Shown here in pieces: positions 15,791 through 24,707 of a stretch of DNA of 40,413 nt. Position 1 is the stretch's first letter. Each line of letters begins with the position of its first letter. A model generated the notes under the pieces. The model made no database searches, was not told the DNA's origin, and saw nothing but the letters and a program-made list of their open reading frames with translations. The DNA comes from Clostridia bacterium (GTDB lineage Bacteria > Bacillota > Clostridia > Oscillospirales > CAG-272). The stretch lies in the NCBI GenBank assembly GCA_017503285.1, contig JAFVTH010000021.1:1-40413 (forward strand), in the 5' to 3' direction. Both the position numbers and the translations under genes were made by a program.

Positions 15791-17746
15791 ATGGGAAAAA
15801 TCAACGTTTTAGGCTTTGATGTTGCCAATTTAATAGCCGCAGGCGAGGTGGTTGACCGTCCTTCCTCTGTGGTTAAGGAGCTTCTTGAGAATGCAATAGA
15901 CTCAGGGGCTGATAAAATTATTATAGAAATAAAAAAAGGCGGCACTACCTTTATTAGAATTGCTGATAACGGCTGTGGCATGGAGCATGAGGATTTGCCT
16001 GTGTCAATCCTTCGTCACGCAACCAGTAAAATAAAGAACGCCACCGACCTTGACAGTATTATGACCCTTGGCTTTAGAGGAGAGGCGCTTGCTGCCATTT
16101 CCTCTGTTTCAAGGCTTAGGATTATGTCGAGGCAAAGGGGTAAGGAGCTCGGCTCCTTGCTTGAAGCCCATGCCGGTAACATTATAAATCATATGGAGGC
16201 AGGCTGTGCCGAGGGGACAACCGTTATTGTTGAGGATCTATTTTATAATGTTCCCGCAAGAAAGAAATTTTTGAAAAAGGATGCTACCGAGACAGCGTCA
16301 ATTTCAGCGATAGTTGAAAAGGTGGCAATGTCAAGACCGGACATTTCCTTTAGATATATCGTTGATGGAGAGGTTAAGTATGTTACCTCAGGGGACGGCA
16401 AGCTGCAGGACGTCATTTATGCCATTTTGGGCAGGGACGTGGCTAAAAAATCTATCAAGGTAGAAAGAGAAGAAAGCGGCATTAAGGTTAGTGGCTTTAT
16501 CTCCACACCGGAGCTTGTAAGGGCAAACCGTAATATGGAAAACTTCTATATTAACTCTCGCTTCGTAAAGAGCAAAACCGCAATGGCTGCTCTTGAGCAG
16601 GCGTTTGTTTCCTACATACCAAGCGACAAATTCCCCTTCTGTATTTTGAATATAGAAATTGACCCAAGCACAGTAGATGTTAATGTGCATCCTGCTAAGC
16701 TGGAGGTTAAATTCTCCAACGAAAAGCTTGTTTTCGATGCAGTTTACTATGCAGTAAGAACAGCCTTAACAAGTGAAATTGAAAGGCCAAGCCTGTATAG
16801 TGAGCCTGAGGAAAGGCTATCCATAAAGGCGCAAGGGCTTGTTAATACACCTTTCCCTGTTACAGATAGAAGCCAGGATGCTCCAAAGCCACAAAGGATT
16901 GTGTTTGATACCAATACAAATGTTGGCACACTTCGTCAAAACAATACCATAGACTATTCTGCCTTTTATAAAAAGGAAGAGGAAAAAAAGGTTACCCCAA
17001 GCACTCAGCTGCCTGTAGATTCCTATGCATCTGAGGATGCGTTTTCATTAAAATTTCCTAATGCAAGGGCAGAAAAGCAGGAAACAAGGGCAGAACCAAT
17101 ATCTGCTCCTGTAACCGTACAAAAAGAGGAAAAAGCAGGGGACGTGTCTAAAAAAGCCATAGTTCCGGACTATAAAATTATAGGTGAGGCGTTTAATTCC
17201 TATGTTATTGTAGAGTTTGGAGATATTATGTATCTTATAGACAAGCACGCAGCCCACGAGAGAATTATTTTCGAGGATTTGAAGGCAAAGCTTAATATGG
17301 AGGAAAGGACCTCTCAAATGCTTCTTCTACCTCTTGACGTTATTATAGGCAACGAGGAGCTTAGCGCACTTATAGAGTGGCAGGAGGAAATTAAGAAAAC
17401 AGGCTTTGGCTTCGAGATAAAGGACAATCGTGTCTTCATTGATGAAATCCCTGCTGAAATAGAAATATCAGCTGCCACAGACGCATTTTTGACCCTGGCA
17501 AGCAAGCTTGCAAGTGGCGAGGCGGAGACGGAAAGGTCAAGGTATGAGCGCTTTGAAAGGGCGCTATATCAAACATCCTGTAAGGCTGCAATTAAGGCAG
17601 GCAGAATTTACGATAGTGAGCATATAAAATGGATTTGCGACAGGGTTCTAACCCTTGACAATATTAAATATTGCCCACACGGAAGACCTATTGCCTTTGA
17701 AATTACAAAGCACTTTTTAGAAAAGCAATTCGAAAGGATTAAATAA
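15791..17746 (+). CDS. mutL: DNA mismatch repair protein MutL (endonuclease type)
   Basis: 651 residues. The N-terminal GHKL ATPase shows ELLENAIDSGAD, DNGCGM, LGFRGEAL and later TTVIVEDLFYNVPARKKFLKK. A proline- and charge-rich linker spans about residues 340-455. The C-terminal dimerisation domain carries the endonuclease metal motif DKHAAHERIIFE, beginning at Asp484. It matches DxHAxxExxxxE, with Lys where Gln is usual, plus a CPHGRP motif near the end. This nicking MutL fits a bacterium with methyl-independent mismatch repair. The stop codon overlaps the ATG of tgt by one base. Confidence 0.95.
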   Translation: MGKINVLGFDVANLIAAGEVVDRPSSVVKELLENAIDSGADKIIIEIKKGGTTFIRIADNGCGMEHEDLPVSILRHATSKIKNATDLDSIMTLGFRGEALAAISSVSRLRIMSRQRGKELGSLLEAHAGNIINHMEAGCAEGTTVIVEDLFYNVPARKKFLKKDATETASISAIVEKVAMSRPDISFRYIVDGEVKYVTSGDGKLQDVIYAILGRDVAKKSIKVEREESGIKVSGFISTPELVRANRNMENFYINSRFVKSKTAMAALEQAFVSYIPSDKFPFCILNIEIDPSTVDVNVHPAKLEVKFSNEKLVFDAVYYAVRTALTSEIERPSLYSEPEERLSIKAQGLVNTPFPVTDRSQDAPKPQRIVFDTNTNVGTLRQNNTIDYSAFYKKEEEKKVTPSTQLPVDSYASEDAFSLKFPNARAEKQETRAEPISAPVTVQKEEKAGDVSKKAIVPDYKIIGEAFNSYVIVEFGDIMYLIDKHAAHERIIFEDLKAKLNMEERTSQMLLLPLDVIIGNEELSALIEWQEEIKKTGFGFEIKDNRVFIDEIPAEIEISAATDAFLTLASKLASGEAETERSRYERFERALYQTSCKAAIKAGRIYDSEHIKWICDRVLTLDNIKYCPHGRPIAFEITKHFLEKQFERIK

Positions 17747-18882
17747 TGTTTGAAGTTATAAAGCAGGAGGGTAGGGCAAGGCGCGCACGCCTTGAAACCG
17801 TCCACGGCACAATTGAAACGCCCGTGTTTATGAATGTTGGCACCTGTGCCGCAATCAAGGGTGGTGTTTCCACCTCTGACCTAAAGGAGCTTAAGTGTCA
17901 GGTGGAGCTTTCAAATACCTACCACCTTCACATTCGTCCGGGGGACAAGCTTATCCACGACCTCGGTGGTATACATAAGTTTTTCAACTGGGACAAGCCT
18001 GTGCTTACCGATAGTGGTGGATTTCAGGTTTTCTCTCTTGCGAAACTCCGTAAAATCAAGGAGGAGGGCGTATATTTCGCCTCTCATATAGATGGCAAGC
18101 GTATTTTTATGGGTCCGGAGGAATCTATGCAGATTCAGTCAAACCTTGCTTCAACCATTGCAATGGCTTTTGATGAATGTATTGAAAACCCGGCACCATA
18201 TGATTATACAAAGGCATCCTGCGAAAGGACCGTTAGATGGCTTGTTCGCTGTAAGGCGGAAATGGAAAGACTAAATTCCTTGCCGGAAACAATTAATAAG
18301 CACCAAATGCTCTTTGGTATTAATCAGGGCAGCACCTACGAGGATTTAAGAATAGAGCATATGAAGGAAATTGCAAGGCTAGACCTTGACGGCTACGCAA
18401 TTGGTGGACTTGCCGTTGGCGAAAAAACCGAGGATATGTATCGCATTATAGATGTTGTTGAGCCTCATATGCCAAAGGATAAGCCAAGATACCTGATGGG
18501 TGTTGGCACACCCTGTAATATCATTGAGGCAGTTTATCGTGGAGTTGACTTTTTTGACTGCGTTATGCCTTCAAGAAACGCGCGCCACGGCAACCTCTTT
18601 ACCTGGAACGGTAAAATGAACATAATGAACGAGAAGTATAGAGATGACTCTCGTCCGATAGATAGCGGCTGTGGCTGTCCTGCCTGCCGTGACTACTCTA
18701 GGGCATATATAAGACACCTGATAAAGGCAAAGGAAGTACTTGGTATGCGCCTCTGCGTTCTTCACAACCTTTATTTCTATAACGAGCTTATGGAAAAAAT
18801 AAGACAGGCGCTTGATGAAGGCAAATTCCAAGAGTTTTACGATAAATACCATGTGTTTTTAGGGGAAAGAAATCCCGACTAA
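17746..18882 (+). CDS. tgt: tRNA-guanine transglycosylase (queuine/preQ1 tRNA-ribosyltransferase)
   Basis: 378 residues, normal for bacterial TGT. It swaps G34 for preQ1 in GUN-anticodon tRNAs (Asp, Asn, His, Tyr). Catalytic Asp89 lies in LTDSGGFQVFS and nucleophile Asp271 in FDCVMPSRNARHG. The zinc site CxCxxC…H is in GCGCPACRDYSR and VLHNLYFY. Translation is coupled to mutL by a TAATG overlap. With miaB, two anticodon-loop modification genes share this operon. Confidence 0.95.
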   Translation: MFEVIKQEGRARRARLETVHGTIETPVFMNVGTCAAIKGGVSTSDLKELKCQVELSNTYHLHIRPGDKLIHDLGGIHKFFNWDKPVLTDSGGFQVFSLAKLRKIKEEGVYFASHIDGKRIFMGPEESMQIQSNLASTIAMAFDECIENPAPYDYTKASCERTVRWLVRCKAEMERLNSLPETINKHQMLFGINQGSTYEDLRIEHMKEIARLDLDGYAIGGLAVGEKTEDMYRIIDVVEPHMPKDKPRYLMGVGTPCNIIEAVYRGVDFFDCVMPSRNARHGNLFTWNGKMNIMNEKYRDDSRPIDSGCGCPACRDYSRAYIRHLIKAKEVLGMRLCVLHNLYFYNELMEKIRQALDEGKFQEFYDKYHVFLGERNPD

Positions 18883-18892
18883 GGAGAAGAAT

Positions 18893-19729
18893 ATGAATAA
18901 CAGAATGCTTTTTAAAAACGGCAAGGCAAAGGCTCTTACCTTTAGCTTTGACGACGGAGAAAAGAACGACATAAGGCTTGCACAGCTCTTTAACAAGTAT
19001 GGCTTAAAGGGTACATTTAACCTAAATAGCGGTCTTATGAGCGAGAAAATTGACGAAAAATCCTCAAAGGTTGCTCTTGAGCAAATTCCGGAGGTTTACG
19101 CGGGGCACGAGGTTGCAGTGCACTCGTTTACGCACCCATTCCTTGAAAAGCTTTCCGAAACACTTATAGTCAAGGAAATCATAGACGACAAGGAGCGCCT
19201 TGAAAAGTACACAGGCTATGTTGTACGTGGTATGGCATACCCATTTGGCACATACGGTCCAAGCGTGCTTAGAATTGTAAAGGACTGTGGCATTAAATAT
19301 TCAAGAGGCGTTGGCGCACATCACAAATTTACAATTGCGGAATCTCATAAGTGGCTTGAAATGGATACAACCTGTCATCAAGCAGATGAAAAAATCTTTG
19401 ACTTAGCAAAGGAATTTTTAGACTACGACCCACAAAAAGGCTGGATGAGCATTGAGGGTCCGTTATTCTATATCTGGGGGCACTCCTACGAATATAGAAC
19501 AGAAGAGGACTGGAAAAGGATGGAAAGCCTTTGTCAAATGCTCGCAAACAAGGAAAACGTTTGGTACGCAACAAACATTGAAATTTACGACTACGTAGAG
19601 GCATATCGTGGGCTTGAATATTCAGCAAACGGCAAAATGGTATTTAATCCAAGCTATGTTGATGTATGGATGTCAAGATATGGAGAAGCTATAAAAATTC
19701 CGGCAGGAAAAACAGTAATGCTTAAATAA
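18893..19729 (+). CDS. Polysaccharide deacetylase-family (NodB) protein, no signal peptide
   Basis: 278 residues. The NodB metal-dependent deacetylase signature is present: Asp20-Asp21 in TFSFDDG, His77 and His81 in HSFTHP, and RGMAYPFGTYG. The C-terminal third (IWGHSYEY…) is family-like. No signal peptide or membrane segment is visible, so it probably acts inside the cell on a soluble N-acetylated sugar or similar amide, and not on the cell wall. AAGGAG lies 6-7 bases before the ATG. It is the last gene of the miaB unit, 10 bases after tgt. Confidence 0.85.
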   Translation: MNNRMLFKNGKAKALTFSFDDGEKNDIRLAQLFNKYGLKGTFNLNSGLMSEKIDEKSSKVALEQIPEVYAGHEVAVHSFTHPFLEKLSETLIVKEIIDDKERLEKYTGYVVRGMAYPFGTYGPSVLRIVKDCGIKYSRGVGAHHKFTIAESHKWLEMDTTCHQADEKIFDLAKEFLDYDPQKGWMSIEGPLFYIWGHSYEYRTEEDWKRMESLCQMLANKENVWYATNIEIYDYVEAYRGLEYSANGKMVFNPSYVDVWMSRYGEAIKIPAGKTVMLK

Positions 19730-19730
19730 G

Positions 19731-19758
19731 AAAAGCAGGGCAGAGCCCTGCTTTTTTT
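19731..19758 (+). terminator. Intrinsic terminator of the miaB-tgt operon
   Basis: Stem AAAAGCAGGGC/GCCCTGCTTTT (19731-19741 with 19745-19755), loop AGA, followed by T residues. Confidence 0.88.
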
Positions 19759-19791
19759 GATAAAATGCGACACGGGGTCGCATTTTTTATC
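19759..19791 (-). terminator. Terminator of the DUF11 gene (works on both strands)
   Basis: Long stem around ATGCGAC/GTCGCAT, with A and T tracts on either side, between convergent genes. It directly abuts the stop codon of the DUF11 gene. Confidence 0.8.
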
Positions 19792-20641
19792 AAATAGTGC
19801 CTGTAACCACAAGAGTGCTTGTGCCCGGAGTAACACTCCATACACCTGTTTGTGGGTCTTGTGTATAGGTTGCCGCGGGAACAGTTATATTACTTGCCAC
19901 AGTTTCAAATAGACCTGTAGTCTCGTTGTAATTATATTCTGTGCCCTCGGTCCACAAAACGCCGTTGAAGGTTGCAGTTACATTAGTTAAAATTGGGTTA
20001 AACAAGTCAGTTATAAACGCATTGTCAGTTGCTACAACCGGTACATTACCTGTATTTTGGATAACGAAGGTGTAGGTTACCGTTCCGTTGTCATTTACCG
20101 GTACAGGGCTGATAGACTTAGTAATTGTAAGGCTTGGTGCATTAATTGCGTTAACTGTTTCAGTATCTGAAACAGGACCAATTCCACTTCCTGAAACGGT
20201 TGCCGTGTTGGTTATTGTTGAGTCAAGCGCTAAAGGAGCAAAAGCGTTTGTTGATACCTCATAAACCAAGGTTGCATTACCGTTTGCAGGCACAGAAATG
20301 CCACTAACCTCTAAATTACCTACTGCTGTAGCTGTGGGTGCAGGCTGAAGCACGCCGTTAACGTAGTACCTTATTGTGCCGTCTGTATAAGTCAGAGGAA
20401 CAAGCACGCCATCTCCGAATGCATAAGCACCTAGGTTATCAGTAAGAGTAAGACCGGCTATATTTGTGCCACCGGAGTTTACAATGCTAATAATATAGGT
20501 TATGGTGTCATTTGCGCCATAAACATTAGAAACCGCAGTTTTACTAACAGAAAGCACCTCTAAAATCTCGCCAACAGCAATATTAGAGTTGGTTGTGGTG
20601 TCCCTGTAGGTCAGCTGGGCTTGGTTAGTAAAAGTTGCCAT
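19790..20641 (-). CDS. DUF11-repeat protein without a signal peptide (structural protein candidate)
   Basis: 283 residues from the ATG at 20641 (MATFTNQAQL…), preceded by AAAGGA. Upstream in-frame ATGs at 20674 and 20656 are rejected because they lack ribosome sites. Two DUF11-type beta-sandwich repeats are visible: one around YGANDTITYIISIVNSGG…LTLTDNLG, the other around VNDNGTVTYTFVIQNTGN…DLFNP. The protein is rich in Thr, Val and Asn and has no cysteine. There is no signal peptide, lipobox, sortase motif or membrane anchor, so export by Sec is not indicated. From memory, DUF11 repeats occur in spore-appendage proteins of Clostridium taeniosporum; a spore-surface role is therefore possible but unproven. 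It stands alone between two terminators and a divergent promoter. Confidence 0.75.
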   Translation of the reverse strand: MATFTNQAQLTYRDTTTNSNIAVGEILEVLSVSKTAVSNVYGANDTITYIISIVNSGGTNIAGLTLTDNLGAYAFGDGVLVPLTYTDGTIRYYVNGVLQPAPTATAVGNLEVSGISVPANGNATLVYEVSTNAFAPLALDSTITNTATVSGSGIGPVSDTETVNAINAPSLTITKSISPVPVNDNGTVTYTFVIQNTGNVPVVATDNAFITDLFNPILTNVTATFNGVLWTEGTEYNYNETTGLFETVASNITVPAATYTQDPQTGVWSVTPGTSTLVVTGTI

Positions 20642-20655
20642 ATAAATTCCTTTCA

Positions 20656-20673
20656 TGAGGGGAAATTCCCTCA
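20656..20673 (-). promoter_or_regulatory. Small hairpin in the DUF11 leader
   Basis: Inverted repeat TGAGGG-GAAATT-CCCTCA in the 5' leader, a few bases upstream of the ribosome site. It may stabilise the message or affect translation. Confidence 0.4.
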
Positions 20674-20677
20674 CTTA

Positions 20678-20687
20678 TAGCCTATGC
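20678..20687 (-). promoter_or_regulatory. Possible sporulation-type -10 element for the DUF11 gene
   Basis: On the - strand GCATAGGCTA matches the sigma-K -10 pattern GCATAnnnTA. No good -35 partner and no good sigma-A promoter were found for this gene, so the call is weak. Confidence 0.25.
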
Positions 20688-20750
20688 CAAAGCAAGCAAA
20701 ATGACATAGAAAAACACAGTCAAGTTTTATAAAAAAATTAACTAAAGCTA

Positions 20751-20779
20751 TCGACAAAAAAGATTAAGTGTAGTATAAT
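20751..20779 (+). promoter_or_regulatory. Sigma-A promoter of uxuA-uxuB
   Basis: TCGACA at 20751-20756 and consensus TATAAT at 20774-20779, spacer 17. It lies 33 bases before the uxuA start. Confidence 0.7.
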
Positions 20780-20812
20780 CAAACTAAGAGTAATTTCATA
20801 AGGAGAAATGAT

Positions 20813-21910
20813 ATGCCAATGCAAATGTGCTTTCGTTGGTACGGCGAGGGCAATGATAAGATTAAGCTTTCCGACATAAAGCAAATTCCCGGCGTTACAG
20901 GCATTGTTTGGGCACTACATAATAAAATGCCCGGCGAGGTTTGGGAAATTGAGGAGATTAACGAGGTTAAGCGTCAGCTTGACGAGTACGGCTTTAATAT
21001 GGACGTTGTTGAATCTGTAAATGTTCACGACGACATTAAAATAGGGCTTCCCACAAGAGACAAATATATAGAGAATTACAAAAAGACCATTCGCAACCTT
21101 TCAAAATTCGGTGTAAAGGTTATTTGCTACAACTTTATGCCTATTTTCGACTGGACAAGGAGCAATCTTTTCCACCCGGTTGGCGACGGCTCAACAGCCC
21201 TTTTCTACGAGAAAAATATGATTCAGGATGACTACAATGCCATGGCAAGGTACATTCTTGATTTTACAGAAAAATACGGTATGTCCTTCCCGGGCTGGGA
21301 GCCGGAGCGTATGGCAAGGCTTGATGAGCTTTTCCGTGCCTACGAGGGTGTTGACCACGAAAAGTTATGGGCAAATCTCAAGTATTTCCTTGAGGCAATT
21401 ATGCCAACCTGCCGTCAGTGCGACATAAAGATGGCAATCCATATGGATGACCCACCGTGGGACATTTTCGGCTTGCCAAGGCTGTTGGTTGATGAAAAGA
21501 GCATAGGTCGCTTCCTTGAAATGGTAGACGATGAGTATAACTGCCTGACACTTTGCTCCGGCAGCTTAAACGCCAATCCCGAAAACAATGTTGCGGATAT
21601 AGTTCGTAAATATTGTAAAAGAATTGCATTTGCCCACATAAGAAACGTAAAGCATTTTGAAAACGGCGACTTTAGTGAGGCAAGCCATAGAGATTGCGAT
21701 GGCGATACAGGTATTATTGAAATTTTGAAGGCATATCACGACGGTGGCTTTGAGGGCTACATTCGCCCCGACCACGGAAGACATTTGTGGGACGAGGGTC
21801 CCGGAAATGTTCGTCCGGGCTATGGACTTTATGACCGTGCGCTTGGCATTATGTATATGCTTGGCGTTTGGGACACTCTTGATAAGCAAAAGGAGAAGAA
21901 AAATGATTAA
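20813..21910 (+). CDS. uxuA: Mannonate dehydratase
   Basis: 365 residues, typical of UxuA, a xylose-isomerase-like TIM barrel that dehydrates D-mannonate to 2-keto-3-deoxygluconate in glucuronate catabolism. Diagnostic parts are the N-terminus MQMCFRWYGEGND, GVTGIVWALHNKMPGEVW, the stretch CYNFMPIFDWTR, the metal-binding AIHMDDPPW, and GYIRPDHGRHLW near the C-terminus. It has a good AAGGAG site. It overlaps the next gene by 8 bases, which couples it to the preceding pathway step. Confidence 0.95.
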   Translation: MPMQMCFRWYGEGNDKIKLSDIKQIPGVTGIVWALHNKMPGEVWEIEEINEVKRQLDEYGFNMDVVESVNVHDDIKIGLPTRDKYIENYKKTIRNLSKFGVKVICYNFMPIFDWTRSNLFHPVGDGSTALFYEKNMIQDDYNAMARYILDFTEKYGMSFPGWEPERMARLDELFRAYEGVDHEKLWANLKYFLEAIMPTCRQCDIKMAIHMDDPPWDIFGLPRLLVDEKSIGRFLEMVDDEYNCLTLCSGSLNANPENNVADIVRKYCKRIAFAHIRNVKHFENGDFSEASHRDCDGDTGIIEILKAYHDGGFEGYIRPDHGRHLWDEGPGNVRPGYGLYDRALGIMYMLGVWDTLDKQKEKKND

Positions 21911-22748
21911 TCTTCCGTTAAATGTAGACTACACAGGCAAGGTGGTTGTAATAACAGGTGCAGGCGGACTAATTTGCGGCGCTATGGCACGTGCCTTTGC
22001 ACAGTCCGGCGCTAAGGTTGCTGCCCTTGACTTGAATTTAGACGCTGTGAAAAGGCTATCACAGGAGCTTTGTGACGAGGGCTTTGTATGCAAGGGCTAC
22101 GAGGCAAACGTTTTAGACCCACAGGCGCTTGAAGACGTACATAAGCAGATAATAAATGACCTTGGAAAATGCGATATTTTGGTAAACGGCGCAGGAGGAA
22201 ACAATCCAAGGGCTACAACAGATAACGAGTATCAGCACGAGGCAATTGAGGGCAAAAAATCCTTCTTTGACCTTGACCCCTCAGGCGTTGATTTTGTGTT
22301 TAAGCTAAACTTCCAGGGTACGTTACTTCCTACACAGACCTTTGCTAAGGATATGGTAGAGAAGCAAAAGGGATGCATCTTAAATATTTCCTCAATGAAC
22401 GCGTATACACCGCTTACAAAAATCCCTGCATATTCAGCTGCCAAGGCAGGCATTTCCAACTTTACCCAGTGGCTTGCAACACACTTTGCAGGCACAGGCA
22501 TCCGTTGTAACGCAATTGCCCCCGGCTTCCTTGTTTCTGCGCAAAACAGATCACTTTTGTTTAACGAGGACGGCACACCAACCGCAAGAAGTGCAAAAAT
22601 CCTAAAGGGCACACCAATGGATCGCTACGTTGACGCAGGCGAGCTTCTTGGTGCAACTTTGTTCCTTTGCGATGATAGGTCTGCATCTGCAATAACAGGC
22701 GTTGTATTACCAATCGACTGTGGATTTTCCGCATACTCAGGAGTATAA
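21903..22748 (+). CDS. uxuB: SDR-family D-mannonate oxidoreductase (fructuronate reductase)
   Basis: 281 residues from the ATG at 21903, preceded by AAAGGAGAA; an upstream in-frame ATG at 21744 lies inside uxuA and is rejected. It is a short-chain dehydrogenase with the cofactor motif TGAGGLICG near residue 20, NGAGG, catalytic Ser in ISSMN and the YSAAK (YxxxK) motif, and the C-terminal DCGFSAYSGV. This SDR form is the Bacillus-type UxuB, not the long-chain E. coli enzyme. The role follows mainly from coupling to uxuA: NAD(P)H reduction of fructuronate to mannonate. Other sugar-acid substrates are possible. Confidence 0.85.
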   Translation: MINLPLNVDYTGKVVVITGAGGLICGAMARAFAQSGAKVAALDLNLDAVKRLSQELCDEGFVCKGYEANVLDPQALEDVHKQIINDLGKCDILVNGAGGNNPRATTDNEYQHEAIEGKKSFFDLDPSGVDFVFKLNFQGTLLPTQTFAKDMVEKQKGCILNISSMNAYTPLTKIPAYSAAKAGISNFTQWLATHFAGTGIRCNAIAPGFLVSAQNRSLLFNEDGTPTARSAKILKGTPMDRYVDAGELLGATLFLCDDRSASAITGVVLPIDCGFSAYSGV

Positions 22749-22777
22749 ATAAAAGGCACTCAAACGAGTGCCTTTTT
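22749..22777 (+). terminator. Bidirectional terminator between uxuB and the FAD oxidoreductase
   Basis: Stem AAAAGGCACTC/GAGTGCCTTTT (22751-22761 with 22766-22776), loop AAAC, T runs on both strands. It serves the two convergent units. Confidence 0.85.
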
Positions 22778-22778
22778 A

Positions 22779-24074
22779 TTATTCGCCAACGATTGCTTGG
22801 ATATCTTTTGCATCTACATCACGTAGCCTCTTGTTTTGCTTTATTGAAATTGCAGCCGCAGCTCCGGCAGCCTCACCAAGAGCAATACAAACAGACATAA
22901 TTCTAAAGTTAGAATGTGCAAGGTGGGAGCCGCTTATGTTTCTGCCTGAAAGCAAAAGCCCCTCAACATTCTTAGGTAACAGACAACCATAGGGGATTGT
23001 GTAATCGCTTTGTTGCTTCCAGTTCTTTTGAACACCTGTCTTATCAAGGCTGGCACCGGTCAGATTATGCACGTCAAAATTGAACCAAGCGCGTCTAACC
23101 ACCCAGTTTTCGTAGTATTTAGCCTCTAAAATATCATTTTCAGAAATAGACTCAATTCCCTCAAAGTGTCGCGTTTCACGAATGCCGATTAAGGGCGCTA
23201 CACTCATAAGCCAGCAATTTTCATAGCCCGGTACATATTCTCTTAGAAACTTGATGATTGGTACAATTTGAGAGTGGCATATAAATACACCCTTAGTCAG
23301 GCTTTCTGCATCAGTACCGTCAATCTCAATCGCATTTGTCATATTACAGCATACCGTGTTCGGGGTTGGCTGCTTATATAGTAAAACGTGTCCGGCAGGG
23401 AATGGTAAACGCTCCTTACCAAGGGCTTGAATTTCACCCTTTGGCAGCTCTATTGTTGTTTCAAAGGATGGTGGAAATACGGCTCTTTTGTAATCAACTC
23501 CGCCAATCTTAAACATAATTGTTGAGGGCTGCATCCTGCCGTCTGTTTCACGTCCCTTGAAGAACGGAACGCCGGATGAGGCAGCTACATCACCGTCACC
23601 TGTTGAGTCAACAACACGCTTAGCCTTGATAAAGCCACGTCCGCTTTTATTTTCAACAATAGCTCCGACAATGCTGCCGTTTTCAACCACAGCCTTACAG
23701 AACATAGTGTAGTAAAGGACTTTAATGTTTTCCTTTGCAAACATTTGTTCAAGGACAATTTTTTGTATGTCATGGTAAATAGCATCGTGTCCACACCCGT
23801 TTTCATCTGTCCAGCCGATGTCCTTTGCTTTTTCGTAGGTTAGCTCAAAAATTTCTTGCATAACCTTGCTCGAGGAGCGTCCACCCCAGTGGGACATCAT
23901 ACCTGCAGTAGCAATACCGCCAAGACAGCCCTGTGTTTCAACAACTAAAACCGAAGCGCCAAGTCGCGCAGCACGGATTGCAGCACCTATACCGGCAGGG
24001 CCACCGCCGCAAACCAAAACATCTACATCATATATTAAGGGCACTTGATTTTTTTCTTCAATAAATTCTTGCAT
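22779..24074 (-). CDS. FAD-dependent oxidoreductase (FAD_oxidored family)
   Basis: 431 residues. The N-terminal dinucleotide-binding motif GGGPAGIGAA starts near residue 23, followed by the GCLGG(I)AT substrate-side loop and the second FAD motif VVDSTGDGDVAA. The C-terminal part has LLLSGRNISGSHLAHSNFRI, also typical. Members are found in sugar and cell-wall catabolic clusters, with substrates mostly unknown. The ATG at 24074 follows AAGGAG and lies 11 bases after the stop of ygjV, so the two form one operon. No signal peptide is seen. It probably oxidises a substrate tied to the hexuronate or glycan pathway around it. Confidence 0.82.
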   Translation of the reverse strand: MQEFIEEKNQVPLIYDVDVLVCGGGPAGIGAAIRAARLGASVLVVETQGCLGGIATAGMMSHWGGRSSSKVMQEIFELTYEKAKDIGWTDENGCGHDAIYHDIQKIVLEQMFAKENIKVLYYTMFCKAVVENGSIVGAIVENKSGRGFIKAKRVVDSTGDGDVAASSGVPFFKGRETDGRMQPSTIMFKIGGVDYKRAVFPPSFETTIELPKGEIQALGKERLPFPAGHVLLYKQPTPNTVCCNMTNAIEIDGTDAESLTKGVFICHSQIVPIIKFLREYVPGYENCWLMSVAPLIGIRETRHFEGIESISENDILEAKYYENWVVRRAWFNFDVHNLTGASLDKTGVQKNWKQQSDYTIPYGCLLPKNVEGLLLSGRNISGSHLAHSNFRIMSVCIALGEAAGAAAAISIKQNKRLRDVDAKDIQAIVGE

Positions 24075-24085
24075 AAAGGCTCTCC

Positions 24086-24661
24086 TTAGTCATTTTTCTC
24101 TGTATTTTGCTCCTGGTCTGGTTGCTTTTTCTTGATATCAAGTCGGATAATACCTACAATAATTGAAATCAGGTTCAAAATCTCGCTGGCAATTGCACCA
24201 AATGAGCCGCTGAAGCAGTTATAGGTGAGCCAAAGTGGTGAGCTAACAAGCCCAAGGGACCTTACCGCCTTAGCTGAGCCAAGGCGCAGGCTTATTGTTG
24301 CAACAATCATAGCAATAACCGGCAAAATTTCAATGATAAGGTTCATTGGCGTTGGCTCTGTACCGAACACCAAAAAGGAAAGAGGATAAGAGGCAGAGAA
24401 GGCGATAATAAAGAAAATCAGCCAGCCAACATGGTTTGCGTTTGTCCTTTCCTTAAAGAAGAAAACAACAGCACGCAAAGCCCCCACCACGTTAAGCATA
24501 CCCCCAACGACGGAGCCCAGCATAAAATAGTTTACAGCAAAAACAGAGGCAGCAAAAAACTGCCAAATAAGAACCCTTTTATGGGTCCTTTGCTGAAAAA
24601 CAATGATATTGCATATCATACCGATAATGCCAAATGCCTGCGCTACAATCTCCTGTACCAT
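24086..24661 (-). CDS. ygjV: YgjV-family multi-pass membrane protein
   Basis: 191 residues with five or six hydrophobic helices (for example AFGIIGMICNIIVF, FFAASVFAVNYFML and LIFFIIAFSASYPL) and a lysine-rich, cytoplasmic-looking C-terminal tail. The pattern IIVFQQRTHKRVL…FFAASVFAVNYFMLG…GGMLNVVGALRA is that of the YgjV (Imp-YgjV) family of unknown function. In E. coli, ygjV lies next to uxaCA and the hexuronate transporter exuT. Here it lies next to uxuAB, which suggests a link to hexuronate use. It is first in a two-gene operon and has a long structured leader. Confidence 0.75.
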   Translation of the reverse strand: MVQEIVAQAFGIIGMICNIIVFQQRTHKRVLIWQFFAASVFAVNYFMLGSVVGGMLNVVGALRAVVFFFKERTNANHVGWLIFFIIAFSASYPLSFLVFGTEPTPMNLIIEILPVIAMIVATISLRLGSAKAVRSLGLVSSPLWLTYNCFSGSFGAIASEILNLISIIVGIIRLDIKKKQPDQEQNTEKND

Positions 24662-24707
24662 TTAGAGTATCCTTGCCCTTGTAAAATTAAAAATTTTGAA
24701 TATAAAA

